Shown piece after piece: positions 31,201 to 42,183 of a stretch of DNA of 64,000 nucleotides; the stretch's first letter is position 1; each line of letters begins with the position of its first letter. Origin of the DNA: Datisca glomerata (Eukaryota; Streptophyta; Magnoliopsida; Cucurbitales; Datiscaceae); the NCBI GenBank assembly GCA_003255025.1, contig QANY01013671.1:152146-216145 (forward strand), given 5' to 3'. Made by a program: the position numbers and the translations under genes. The notes under the pieces were generated by a model. That model saw only the letters and a list, made by a program, of their open reading frames with translations. It ran no database searches and was not told the origin of the DNA.

Positions 31201-34015
31201 TGGGTGAAAGTAGTAAGTTCGAGTACATGAAACACCCAAAAGTCCAAGTTTAGACAAGTTCATCTAGTTTGGGCCTAAACACACCCATTGGGTCTTTTGT
31301 CTCTGTAAGGCATTAGAAGCACCTAAAATGACCACAAAACTCTAAATTCTTATCCCAAATGTATTTTGGGTGTTAAAAGTCAGTTCGAGTACATGTCATG
31401 CCCAAAAGATCCAAGTTAACCAATTTCATCTAGTTTGTGCCTAAACGCATCTCATTGTATCATTTTGACGTCGTATGGAACTAGAAGCACTTATAATGAC
31501 TACATCACTGCATATTCTTATTCCAAAATGTGTTTTGGGTGTCAAAAATCAATTCGAGTAGATGGCATGCCCAAAGATCCAACTTTAGCAAAGTTCATGT
31601 ATTTGGGCCTAAACACATCCCTTTGGGTCTTTTGACTCAGTATGGCACTAGAAACACCTAAAACGACCATAACTCTCCAAATTCTTATCACAAACGGATT
31701 TTGGGTGTCGAAAATCAGTTTGAGTAGATGCCATAGCCAAAGATCCAAGTTTAGCAAAGTTCGTATTGTTAGGGCTAAACACATTCCTTTGTGTCTTTTT
31801 GACTAAGTATGGCACTAGAACACCTAAAGCGACCACAATAACCCTAATTCTTATCACAAACGTGTTTTGGATGTCAAAAGTCAGTTTGAGTGTAGCCATG
31901 TTTCATCTAGTTTGGGCCTAAACACGTCTGATTGGGTCTTCATACTCTGAATGGCACTAGAAGCACCTAAAATGACCAGAAACACATTTCTTATTCCAAA
32001 CGTGCTTTGGGTGTTAAAATTCAGTTCGAGTACATGACATGCCCAAGAGATCTACGTTTAACCAAGTTCATCATGTTTGGGCCTAAACACATCCCATTGG
32101 GTATTTTTGACTCCGTATGGAACTAGAAGCTCCTAAAATGATAACAGCACTCTAAATTCTTATTCCAAACGTGTTTTTTCCGTCAAAAGCCAGTTCGAGT
32201 ACATGACATGTCTAAAAAGATCCTAGTTTAGCCAAGTTCGAATAGTCTGGGCCTAACACGTCCCATTGGGCCGTTTTACTTCCTCAAGGCACAAAACGCA
32301 CCAAAAATAACCATAACACTCTAAATTCTTAACGAAAAAATATTTTGCGTGTCAAAAGTCAGTTCGAGTACATGTCATGCACAAAAGATCCATGCTTTTA
32401 CCGAGTTCATCTAATTTGGGCCTAAACACATTCCATTGGGTCTTTTTCATTCGTATTGCACTAGAAGCACCTTAAATGACAAAAAAATCCATGTTTCTAT
32501 CTCAAACGAGTTTTGGGTGAAAAACGCAAGTTCGAGTACATGACACGCCCAAAAGATCCAAGTTTAGCCAAATTCATCTAGTTTGGGCCTAAACACATCC
32601 TATTGGGTCTTTTTGACACCGTATGGCACTAGAAGCACCTAAAATGGCCACAACACTCTAAATTTTTATCCCAAATGTATTTTGGGTGTCAAAAGTCAGT
32701 TTGAGTACATGTCATGCCCAAAAGATCCAAGTTAGGAAAGTTCATCTAGTTTGTGCCTAAACACGTCTCCTTGTGTCTTTTTGACTTCGTATGGCACTTG
32801 AAGCACCTAAAATGACAAAACCACTCCAAATTCATATCTCAACCGTGTTTTTGGTTACAAATGTCCGGTCGAGTATATGTCATGCCGAAAAGAACCAAGT
32901 TTAGCCAAGTTCATATAATTTCAACTTAAACACGTCTCATTGGATCTTTGTCACTCCGTACGAAACTAGAAGCAGCTAAAACGATCACAACACTCCAAAT
33001 TCTTATCACAAATGTGTTTTGGGTGTCAAAAATCAGTTCAAGTGCATGCCACACCCAAAAGATCCATGTTTAGTCAAGTTCATCTAGTTTCGGCCTAAGC
33101 ACATCCCATTGGGTCTTTTTTTGTTCGAATTGAACTAGAAGCACCTAAAACAATGACAACACTCTAAATTCTTATCTTAAATGTGTTTTGGGTGTCAAAG
33201 GTCAATTTGAGTACATGACATGCACAAAGATATCCATGTTTAGCCAACCTCGTCTAGTTTGGGCCAAAACACGTGTCTTGAGTCTTTTGACTTCTTATGG
33301 CACTAAAGGAACCTAAAATGACCACAACACTCCAAATTCTTATTACAAACGTGTTTTCGGTGAAAAAAGTAAGTTCGAGTACATGACACGCCTAAAAGAC
33401 TTTTGTTTAGCCAAGTTCCTCTGGTTTGTTTAGCCAAGTTCCTCTGACATGCACAAAGATATCCATGTTTAGCCAACTTCGTCTAGTTTGGGCCAAAACA
33501 CGTGTCTTGAGTCTTTTGACTTCTTATGGCACTAAAGGAACCTAAAATGACCACAACACTCCAAATTCTTTTTACAAATGTGTTTTGGGTAAAAAAAGTA
33601 AGTTCGAGTACATGAACGCCCAAAAGATCCAAGTTTTAGCCAACTTCATCTAGTTTGGGCATCAACACATCCCAATAGGTCTTTTTGACTCCGTAAGGCA
33701 CTAGAAGCACCTAAAATGACCACAACAGTATAAATTCTTATCCCAAACGTGTTTTGGGTGTCAAAAGTCAGTTCGAGTATATGTCATGCCCAAAAGATTC
33801 AAGTTAGCCAAGTTCATCTAGTTTGCGCCTAAACACATCTCATTGTGTCTTTTTGACTTTGTATGGAACTAGAACCACCTAAAACGACCACAACACTGAA
33901 AATTCTTATTCAAAAATGTGTTTTGGGTGTAAAAAATCAGTTCGAGTTGATGCCTTGCCCAAAGATTTGTTTAGCAAAGTTCATGTTCCAAGTTCTTATC
34001 ACAAATGTGTTTTGG
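22249..34015 (-). repeat. 169-base satellite, block S4 (reverse monomers, about 70 units)
   Basis: The longest uninterrupted block, 11.8 kb. Plus-strand words are agaagcacctaaaatgacc, gttttgggtgtcaaaagtca, atccaagtttagccaagttc, atctagtttgggcctaaac and ttgggtctttttgactcc: the reverse complement of S1-S3 monomers. Successive ggcctaaac anchors, such as 29751, 29920, 30090 and 30258, give 168-170. Several monomer variants recur in a fixed order, so the block has higher-order structure. I see no gene in it; small frames (for example 26504-26695, 28287-28616, 31435-31635) lie entirely within monomers. Confidence 0.97.
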
Positions 34016-36044
34016 TCACTAATAGGTAAAGCTTTTCAATGCCTTGGCTTCCCAAATGTTTTCATTTCTTGGGTCATGGAGTGCCTTTCTTCTCCCTCAT
34101 ACTCAGTGAATATAAATGGTGAGCTGCATGGTTACTTTAGGGGTGCTAAAGGAATTAGACAAGGGGATCCAATCTCTCCTTACATCTTTGTCATCATCAT
34201 GGAGGTCTTGACAGGGATCTTGAACTTTGCAGCCAAACACTCAGAGTTCCAGTTCCATTGGAGGTGCAAAGAGCTTAACTTAGTTAATCTGTGCTTTGCT
34301 GATGACCTACTCTTATTCTGTAAAGGAGACAAAAAAAGCGTGCATGTGCTTAAGGAAGCTTTGGCCATTTTCCAAGAGCTATCAGGGCTTCAACCAAATA
34401 TTTCAAAGAGTCAACTGTTCTTATCAGGGGTGAGCCCAGAGATGTCTTCTATCATTCATGCTGAACTGGGTTTTATAGAAGGGTCTCTTCCAGTTAGATA
34501 TCTTGGTGTCCCACTCATTACAACCAAGCTTACCAAATCAGATTGTCAAGGTTTGGTTGACAGACTCACTATGAGAATCAGTTCTTAGGAATCAAAGTAT
34601 TTGTCTTATGCTGGAAGACTCCAACTTATCAAGACTGTCCTTATGGCTATGGTCAACTTTTGAAGTGGTCTCTTCATTCTCCCTAAAAGAGTGGTGAATA
34701 CAGTCCAATGCTTGGTAAGAAATTTTGTATGGAATGGCCAAGATACTAAAGCTTCTGGGGCCAAGGTAGCTTGGGCAGACCTATGTTTTGACAAGGTACA
34801 AGGTGGGTTGGGCCATAGGGATTTGGTTCTAGCTAATGAAGTTGCTATAGCCAAACACTTATGGTTCTTGTTACTCCCTTCTAAAAGATCACTTTGGAAA
34901 GATTGGTGTCAAACATACCTAATCAGAACGAGTTCAATTTTCTTGGTTTCCATTCAATCTAACCCATCTTGGGTTTGGAGAAAGCTTCTCAAACTCAGGA
35001 GCAAGTTTCTGCACTTTTGCTCTATAACTATTGGAGATGGTACTACTGTGAAGCTTCTTACAGATAATTGGCATCCTCTAGGTGTCCTTTGGACCAGATT
35101 TGGGCAAAGAATTTTGTCAGGAACTTCTTGGACTATGGACTCTATGGTGAGTGTTGTCATTCAAGACAATCAATGGCATTGGCCAACTTCAAACACCTTT
35201 GAGTTTCTTGAGATTAGAAGTGTTCCAATTCCTCCTCCCCAAGCTCAACGACAAGATGTTTGGAAATGGAGTTCAAGTCAGAATGGAGATTTCTCTCTAA
35301 GTCTAACCTATAAGGCACTGTCCTCTACAAGACAACCGGTTAAGTGGGCAAAGGTGATATGGTTCTCTAAACACATCCCAATGTGCAGCTTTATCTCTTG
35401 GTTGGCTTTGAAAAACAAACTTTCCACTAGAGATAGGGTTGCACAATGGGACCAAACACTAGGGTTTTCTTCTGATTGTGTGTGTTGTGTTGGCTACCAG
35501 GAGACACATGAGCATCTTTTTATCAATTGTTGTTATGCAGCCAGAGTATGGGCCACACTTGTGAACAAATGTGATCTACACTGCCAGGTTAGGGATTGGG
35601 ATCAGTTTGTAGATTGGATGCTAGCTAATGCAACAGGGAAGTCACTCAGAGGAGTCCTAGTTAAGCTAGCTTTTACTTCCTTCATCTATTATATATGGAG
35701 AGAAAGAAATGCAAGGATTTTTTAAGGTAAAATCATAGATTCCAAGATCCTAACTGAAGCTATTTCACAATTAGTCAGATTAAGGCTTTGGGATTCGAAG
35801 TGTTTTGGCACTAATGATACTAATCTACGTTTAGTGGATAGATGGGGTCTTAACCCAAGCATTTTGTAAACCTTGGCTGTCTTATGAAGCATTGATATCT
35901 AATTTCAGTACTTTACATATTACCAGTTTAATTTGCGTGCAGATCTTAAGCCTCTAATCAGTCTCTAATTTTGTACTTCCTGGGGTATGCCCCTTGTACA
36001 TGTGTAAGTATCTTTTGGTTTATACAATTTTTTTACCAAAAAAA
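34016..36044 (+). mobile_element. LINE G, 5'-truncated, inserted in satellite with target duplication
   Basis: The plus-strand LINE begins in the RT (WSLIGKAFQCLGF), runs through the zf-RVT and ends in the 3' UTR, with tggggtatgccccttgta at about 35981, tttggtttatacaatttttt and an A-run at 36038-36046. The flanks aaatgtgttttgg (34003-34015) and aattgtgttttgg (36045-36057) are a 13-base target duplication with one mismatch. The A-run and the start of the right copy cannot be separated exactly. Confidence 0.95.
34020..35868 (+). pseudogene. LINE G ORF2 remnant: RT C-terminal half and zf-RVT
   Basis: The first frame (to the TAG at 34586-34588) carries GAKGIRQGDPISPYIFVIIM, WRCKELNLVNLCFADDLLLF and LPVRYLGVPLITTKL, so the catalytic FADD is intact. 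A TGA stands where TGG is expected near 34663. The frame at 34691-35725 gives KVAWADLCFDKVQGG, LTDNWHPLGVLW, KWAKVIWFSKHIPMC, CVCCVGYQETHEHLFINC and YYIWRERNARIF, ended by TAA where LINE H has GAA. The natural end, LVDRWGLNPSIL, is reached at about 35868. Three nonsense changes and few frameshifts make this a fairly recent copy. The open frame reported from 33863 starts in satellite and is chimeric. Confidence 0.88.
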
Positions 36045-36306
36045 AATTGTGTTTTGGGTGTCAAAACACAGTTCGCATACATGACATGGCCAAAAGATCC
36101 AAGTTTAGCTAAGTTCATCTAATTTGGGCCTAAACATTTCTCGTTGGGTTGTTTTGACTACCTATGGCACTAGAAGCGCCAAAACAACAAAAAAACTCTA
36201 AATTATTATCCCTAACACGTTTTGGGTGTCAAAAGTCAGTTCGAGAATATGTCATGCAAAAAATATCCAAGTTTAACCAAGGTCATCAAGTTTGGGCCTA
36301 AACATG
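36045..36306 (-). repeat. 169-base satellite, block S5 (reverse monomers)
   Basis: About 1.5 reverse monomers between LINE G and the Ty3 element. The end gggcctaaacatg at 36306 continues, across the element, into acatctcccattggg at 43127, so S5 and S6 were one array. Confidence 0.95.
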
Positions 36307-36553
36307 TGACGCAAATCTAGGAGCTAAAGTTGGACGTGGGACTGAGCGTACACGTGGGAATATAGCAGAACTTGCACAAGATCCTTTATCACTCCCTGGT
36401 GGTCCAATTACAAGACTTAAAGCCCAAAATTTCAAGAAAGCACTTATTGGGCTGATTCAAGAGAATTGGAATGATTTTGGATAAGTGAAGCCCAATGTGG
36501 GTCCAAATGAAATTCAAGACTTTATCCATGTCATCAAGGTCACTGAAGAGTCT

Positions 36554-36875
36554 AATTAGCATACAAAAGCAATTGGAAAGGATAATGAACCTACAAAAAC
36601 GTGTTCATCAAGATAAGGCCATGAAAGGGCATGAAATGGACTATTTTCAAGGCTATGAAATAGGGAGATGAATCTAGCTTGGATTGGTTATGCTTAAATA
36701 CATTGTTCATAGTCAATTAGCACACAAAAGCAATTGAAAAGGATAATGAACCTACAAAAACGTGTTCATCAAGATAAGGTCATGAAATGGCATGAATTGG
36801 ACTATTTTCAAGGATATTAAATAGGGGGATGAATCTAGCATGGATTAGTTATGCTTAAATACAGTGTTCACAGTC
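36554..36875 (+). repeat. 161-base tandem duplication inside the 5' LTR
   Basis: Units 36554-36714 and 36715-36875 both start aattagcayacaaaagcaat and contain ctacaaaaacgtgttcatc. The 3' LTR has the same duplication at 42430-42591 and 42592-42752, so it existed before this insertion. Confidence 0.92.
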
Positions 36876-37005
36876 AATTAGTTATATTTACTTATTGTTA
36901 GTAGTAATAAAAGGTCTGAAAACGTGGGAACTTATTTACTTTAATGTTGGTGTTGTTTCAAAGCTAAAATTAATGCTTTTCCTATTCTTGGAGGGTTGTT
37001 CCAAG

Positions 37006-37012
37006 TATAAAA
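37006..37012 (+). promoter_or_regulatory. Candidate TATA box of the 5' LTR
   Basis: tataaaa in an otherwise mixed-composition segment (ccaagtataaaacatgg), 237 bases before the LTR end. The same word is kept at 42885-42891 in the 3' LTR. This position suits a U3/R boundary a little downstream. It is judged by motif only. Confidence 0.4.
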
Positions 37013-37251
37013 CATGGTACCCACGAAATTTGTAATCATGTTATGAATATTAAAAACAAGTTTATGTTAGTGTGAGGTATGTCCTCTTTGTTCTTGAAAG
37101 AACTCTTTGAACTTATCAAGTTAGTCATAGTTCTTATCTTGCTAGATAACGGGTTAAGGCTCAACAATCTTGTCTTTCACGTTCTTGGGGTTCTTGAACC
37201 ATCATTGTTATCGGGTTTCATCGTAAATCATCGGTGGGGTTTCATATCATT

Positions 37252-37263
37252 TGGTATGAAAGC
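37252..37263 (+). other. Primer-binding site, initiator-Met tRNA type
   Basis: tggtatgaaagc, two bases after the LTR end, matches the usual plant initiator-Met site tggtatcagagc at 10 of 12 positions. Reverse transcription of this element would start here. Confidence 0.8.
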
Positions 37264-37758
37264 TTTGGTTCTAAGGCAAGTTTGACTATCCTTTATCTTT
37301 ATTTTTTTTCTTATTTCTTTCTGTATCAAGAAAAAAAAAAGCAAAAAAAGGAGAAAAAAATAGAAAAAAAACAAAAAGAAGATGCGGAGTCTACAAAAAA
37401 CAAAAGCAATAAGAATATTTTTGTTCCAATCCTGTTTCTCATTTTCTCAACTCTTTTGACAAAAAAAATAGAGTTATCAAAATCCGTTACGGACTTGTGT
37501 GAATTTTGGGTAATTATTGAAATCATAGAAACCGTGTATTCCATTCCTTTTCTATCGCAATCCAATTTTGAGCATTTGTGAGTTTTGGTTAGTTCTCACT
37601 CTAAAAAGAGACACAAAAGAGTGGAAAAAGGTAAGAGTGTGTGAGACCATAAGAGGGTAAAATCATTTAGAATGAAAACACGAGAGTGAGTGAATAATTG
37701 TTGAGTGAAACACATGAGGGAGTGTGAGGTTTTGAATCTTATTTTCCAGATTCTAAAT

Positions 37759-38830
37759 ATGTCCAATAATCAAGACGAAGACGTATTCGAAGAAGTTCAA
37801 CAACAAGCCATTCCGAACCTTCAAATGCAAGCGATGTTGGGGGAAATGAGGCATATGCTGAGAGCTGAATTAGAACCTATTCAAGAGAGGTTGGATAGGG
37901 TAGAAATGGGAACACCTAGGGGGCAGCAACATGAAATTCCCAATAGACAGTGAGGTGGGCGTGTTCGTTGGGATAATGCTGAGGAAGAAGCGGAATTGGA
38001 GGAGTTTGAAGAGCCATATATGAACCAGGGCAGGTTTGAGCATGGTTATGGGAATCGAGAAGTTAGGATGGGTAGACCTAGGAGGGATAATGATCTAGGA
38101 AACATAAAGATCCGGAAGCTTACTTGGAGTGGGAAACTAAAGTGGAGATGGTGTTTGATTGTCACAACTATTCGGAGATAAAGAAGATTAAGTTGGTAGC
38201 AATTGAATTCACCAATTATGCCATTGTTTGGTGGGATCAGTTACAAAATAATAGAAGGAGGAATAGAGAGCCACCCGTGGGCACTTGAGACGAGATGAAA
38301 TTACTTTTGAGGAGACGTTTTCTACCAAGCCACTATTATAGGAGTTTGTTTCAAAAACTACAGAGGCTAACTCAAGGTTCCAAGAGTGTAGATGAATACT
38401 ACAAGGAGATGGAGGTAGCTATGATCCGGGCAAATGTGGAAGAGGACCGTGAAGCCACCATGACTAGGTTTTTGCATGGTTTAAATCGTGAAATTGCTGA
38501 TATAGTTGAGTTACAACACTATGTTTAGTTGTTGGATATGGTGCATCAAGCCATAAAAGTGGAGGAACAACTCAAACGTAAATGATTGGCTAGGAGAGGA
38601 CAACTTGTGGCTTCCACTAGTACACGGAAGACGGCCCCTAAAAGGGATGAGCAGCAACAAAACAAGTCAAAATTTGAACCATCTAAGAATGCCAAACTCA
38701 CAACGAACACTTCTCTATGAATCATCGAAACTTCTATTTCTAAAATCCGTGATATTAAGTGTTTTAAATGTCAAGGGCGGGGTCACATAGCTAGCCAATG
38801 TGTAAACAAAAGGGCGATGGTGATAAATGC
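37759..38830 (+). pseudogene. Gag of the Ty3/gypsy element (broken)
   Basis: The likely start is the ATG at 37759 (MSNNQDEDVFEEVQQQ), after an A-rich leader. An N-terminal acidic region is followed by the capsid-like retrotransposon-gag domain: AIVWWDQLQNNRR, MKLLLRRRFLPSHYYRSLF, KLQRLTQGSKSVDEYYKEM and REATMTRFLHGLNREIAD. A nucleocapsid CCHC knuckle, CFKCQGRGHIASQC, lies at 38760-38801 with standard spacing (C-x2-C-x4-H-x4-C). A TGA near 37950, a frame change near 38180, and stops near 38288, 38526 and 38583 interrupt it. In the family Gag packages the RNA and builds the particle. Confidence 0.85.
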
Positions 38831-39360
38831 CCAAGGTGAGCTTGAATCGGAGGATGAGGAGGAAGTAGTTGATGAACTTCCACCTTTAAAAGATGTTGAT
38901 GACGAGCAAAATGCTGTGGTTGGAGAATTATTGGTAGCAAGGCAAGCTCTCAACATGCAAGTTAAGGAGGAAGAAAGTAACCAAAGGAAGAATTTGTTTC
39001 ATACTCGATGCTTTGTCAAAAACAAGTTTGCAGCGTAATTATTGAGGGGGGAAGTTACACAAACGTGGCCAGCACTGATTTGGTGGAGAAGTTGTCCTTA
39101 ACAACCTTAAAACACACTCGTCCTTATCAGCTTCAATGGCTGCATGAATGTGGCAAAATCAAGGTGACAAAGCAAGTGTTGGTAGCATGTTCCATTAGCA
39201 AATATGAGGATGAGGTGCTTTGTGATGTGGTTCCTATGCATGCATGTCATTATTGTTGGGGAGACCATGGCAATATGATCGAAGGGCTACACATGATGGA
39301 TTCACAAATAAGTTTTCTTTTACTTTTGAAAAGAAACTTATTACTCTTGTTCCATTAACT
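38830..39360 (+). pseudogene. Retropepsin region with active-site Asp changed to Glu
   Basis: The frames at 38817-39038 and 39008-39358 cover the acidic linker and the protease. The active-site segment reads IIEGGSYTNVAS where the related copy at 56-568 has IIDGGSCTNVAS, so the catalytic Asp is Glu. A one-base frame change at about 39030 also splits the domain. The C-terminal words (HYCWGDHG in a shifted frame) mark another frameshift near 39250. It could not process a polyprotein. Confidence 0.8.
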
Positions 39361-40790
39361 CCAAAACAGGTTATGGAGGATCAAGTAAAGTTCAAAAGAT
39401 CAAATGAAAAGAAGAGAGAAAAAGAAAGAAAGGCTGAAATTGAGAGGAAAGAAAATGAGAGAAAAGAAACTAAGGGAAAAGAAAAAGAGAGCATTTCAGC
39501 CTTAGTGAGAGCAAGAGAGGAAAAATTCACTTATACTGCAAAAAAATGTGAGATCAAGAGAGCATTATTTTCACATCAATCATTTATTGTACTTATGTAA
39601 AATGAGGCCTTTTTATGTACTAATGATCTTGCCGATTCTTTGCCGCACATTATTATTTCTCTTTTACAGGAGTTTGATGATGTCTTTCCCGAAAAGATAC
39701 CTAATGGCTTACCACCAATTCGTGGAATCGAACATCAAATTGATTTCATACCTGGGGCATCAATTTCAAACCGACCTGCCTATAGGAGCAATCCCGAGGA
39801 AACAAAGGAACTTTAAAGGCAAGTAAGTGAATTATTGGAGAAGGGTTATGTGCGTGAAAGTATGAGTCCTTGTGTAGTTCCGGTGCTGCTAGTTCCTAAG
39901 AAAGATGGTACATGGAGGACGTGCGTAGATTGCCGAGCCATTAACAACATAACGGTAAAGTATCGTCATTCTATTCCTAGACTAGCTGATATGCTGGATG
40001 AATTGCATGGTTCTTGTATTTTTACAAAGATTGATCTTAAGAATGGATATCACCAAATTAGAATGAAAGAAGGTGATGAATGGAAAACTGCCTTTAAAAC
40101 TAAACACGGTTTGTGCGAGTGGTCAGTGATGCCTTTTGGTTTAACTAATACTCCGAGCACATTTATGCATTTGATAAACCATGTTTTACGTGCATTTATT
40201 GGTAGATTTGTAGTTAGTTCTAAAGGAATTGAGGTGGACGAGGAAAAGGTGAAGGCAATACAAGAGTGACCAACGCCAACAACAATCAGCCAAGTGAGGA
40301 GTTTTCACGGCCTAGCTAGCTTCTATAGACGGTTTGTGAGTGATTTTAGTAGCTTGGCCGCCCCTCTTACTAAAGTCATCAAGAAAAACGTTCCATTTAA
40401 TTGGGAAAAGGAACAAGAAAAAGTATTCAATTTGATCAAAGAAAAGTTAACTAATGCACCAATGCTTATTTTACCTAACTTTGCGAAAACATTTAAAATT
40501 GAGTGTGATGTCTCAGGAATAGGTATTGGAGCTGTTTTAATGCAAGAAGGTTGCCCCGTGGCTTATTTTAGTGAAAAGTTGAGTAGGGCAGCTCTAAATT
40601 ATCCAACTTATGATAAAGAGATGTACGCTTTGGTGAGGGTATTGGAAAATTGGCAGTATTATCTATGGCCAAAGGAGGGACAGCAAAAGTTGAACAAATG
40701 ACATGCCAAGTGGGTAGAATTCATTGAAACATTTCCTTATGTGATCAAATATAGGCGAGGTAAGGAAAATTGGTTGCTGACGCATTGTCT
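39360..40790 (+). pseudogene. RT (active site deleted) and RNase H of the Ty3/gypsy element
   Basis: A Lys/Glu-rich spacer (39360-39545) leads to the [41 protein letters not shown] and [15 protein letters not shown] in the frame 39835-40269. After IGRFVV (about 40215) the text jumps to [13 protein letters not shown]. The copy at 1304-1603 has about 155 more bases here, including the D-D-type motif, so this RT lost its catalytic centre by deletion. RNase H follows at 40294-40701 ([47 protein letters not shown]), with a further short deletion before GQQKLNK and a stop at 40699-40701. Confidence 0.88.
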
Positions 40791-40936
40791 CGAAGATATG
40801 CCTTACTTTCAATTTTATACACAAATTGCTTGGTTTTGAATACATTAAGGATTTGTATGCACAAGATTCTGATTTTGGTAATGTGTTCAATGCATGTGAA
40901 AAAGTGGCAATTGATAAGTTCTATAGGCATAATGGA

Positions 40937-41022
40937 TTTTTTTTTTCGGTAAAATAAAAAATTGTATAAACCGAAGAAGAAACAAACAAATATACAAGGG
41001 GAATACCCCAGGAAAAAGACAC
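40937..41022 (-). mobile_element. Very short LINE tail (about 85 bases) in the integrase region
   Basis: A T-run (40937-40946), then cggtaaaat, attgtataaaccgaagaag and caaggggaataccccagg: the reverse complement of a LINE 3' end like that of LINE B. The host reads ggcataatggattt before and aatggatttctgtttagg after, a target duplication of about 9 bases. Just right of it, 21 host bases (atggatttctgtttaggcata) are repeated in tandem. Confidence 0.9.
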
Positions 41023-41034
41023 AAATGGATTTCT

Positions 41035-42172
41035 GTTTAGGCATAATGGATTTCTGTTTAGGCAAAATAAATTGTGTGCCTAAGTGTTCTTTGGGTGAAT
41101 TGCTTGTGAGAAAAGCTCATGGAAGAGGATTAATGGGCCATTTTGGAGTAGCTAAGACTTTTGGAGTTTTGCATGAACATTTCTTTTGGTCTCATATGAA
41201 GTGTGATGTGCAAATAATCTGTGAAAAATGTATCACATGTAAACAAGCTAAGTCTAAATTAAAACCTCATGGCTTGTACACCCCTTTGTCTATACCTAGT
41301 AAACCTTGGACTGATATTTCTATGGATTTTGTTTTGGGTTAACCTCGAACTAAGAGGGGAAGAGATTCAAATTTTGTGGTGGTTGACAGGTTTTCTAGAA
41401 TGGCACACTTCATTGCATGCCATAAAACTGATGATGCATCAGATATTGCTGGTTTGTTCTTCAAAGAAATTGTTAGGTTACATGGCATGCCTAAGACCAT
41501 TGTTTCTGGTAGGGATGCAATGTTTTTGAGTTACTTTTGGAAGACTTTCTGGGGAAAGTTGGGAACCAAGTTATTGTTTTCTACTACTTGTCATCCACAA
41601 ACTGATGGTCAAACTGAAGTAGTTAATAGAACTTTGTCTTCTTTATTGCGTGCTATCATTAAGAAGAACTTGAAAGTGTGGGAAGATTGTTTGTCACATG
41701 TTGAATTTGCTTACAATAGAAGTGCACATTTAGCAGCTAATTTTTCACCATTTGATATTGTTTATGGATTTAATCCTTTGTCTCCGTTGGATTTCATTCA
41801 CCTTTGAGTGAACGTGTAAACTTAGACAGGAAAAAGAAGGCTGAATTTGTGAAGCAAATTCATGAGAAGGCACGGCTGAATATTGAAAGGAGGACTGAAC
41901 AATATGTCAATCAAGCCAACAAGGGACGCAAGAAGATAGTTTTTGCACCGGGAGATTGGGTTTGGTTGCACTTGAGAAAAGAGCGTTTTCCAGAGCAGCG
42001 ACGTTCAAAACTCCTACCTCGGGGTGATGGAGCATTTCAAGTGGTGGAACTCCTTAATGACAATGCTTATAAACTTGACTTACCAGGTGAATACAGTGTC
42101 AGTACAAGCTTTAATGTTGCTGATTTGTCCCCATTTGATGCAGGTGTTGATTTGAGGACAAATCCTTCTTAA
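41035..42172 (+). pseudogene. Integrase of the Ty3/gypsy element (one catalytic residue changed)
   Basis: The HHCC zinc module ([38 protein letters not shown] in related form) lies at 41112-41250. The catalytic core has the first Asp in SMDFVLG (41320-41340), followed by a TAA at 41339-41341. [20 protein letters not shown] and [18 protein letters not shown] come next, the second catalytic Asp (usual word SDRD) being Gly here. The Glu is kept in [11 protein letters not shown]. The C-terminal domain (41804-42172) reads GDWVWLHLRKERFPEQRRSK, LLPRGDGAFQVVE and ends DLRTNPS at the polypurine tract; no chromodomain is seen. A frame change at 41800-41810 separates core and tail. Confidence 0.88.
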
Positions 42173-42183
42173 GAGGGGGAGAA
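42171..42183 (+). other. Polypurine tract
   Basis: aagagggggagaa directly precedes the 3' LTR (42184). It is the expected second-strand primer and overlaps the end of the coding region. Confidence 0.9.

Larger units (their letters stand above)
36307..37249 (+). repeat. 5' LTR (943 bases)
   Basis: The LTR starts tgacgcaaatctagg and ends ttcatatca. It holds a 161-base tandem duplication (36554-36714 and 36715-36875) and a TATA-like tataaaa at 37006-37012. Against the 3' LTR, I count by eye about two dozen differences in the first 240 bases and about six in the last 200, that is, several percent overall. Confidence 0.93.

Noticed and set aside
22900..31900. Small open frames within the satellite (for example 23007-23237, 26504-26695, 28265-28477, 31038-31247, 31435-31635)
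   Set aside because: They follow the monomer period, occur in arbitrary frames, lack known motifs and change between monomers.
22249..34015. CRISPR array
   Set aside because: The repeats are whole 169-base tandem units with no unique spacers, in a plant nuclear context.
37234..37581. Lys-rich protein in the leader of the Ty3 element
   Set aside because: It reads through the primer site and an A-rich leader, with no similarity to gag; the gag start is better placed at 37759.
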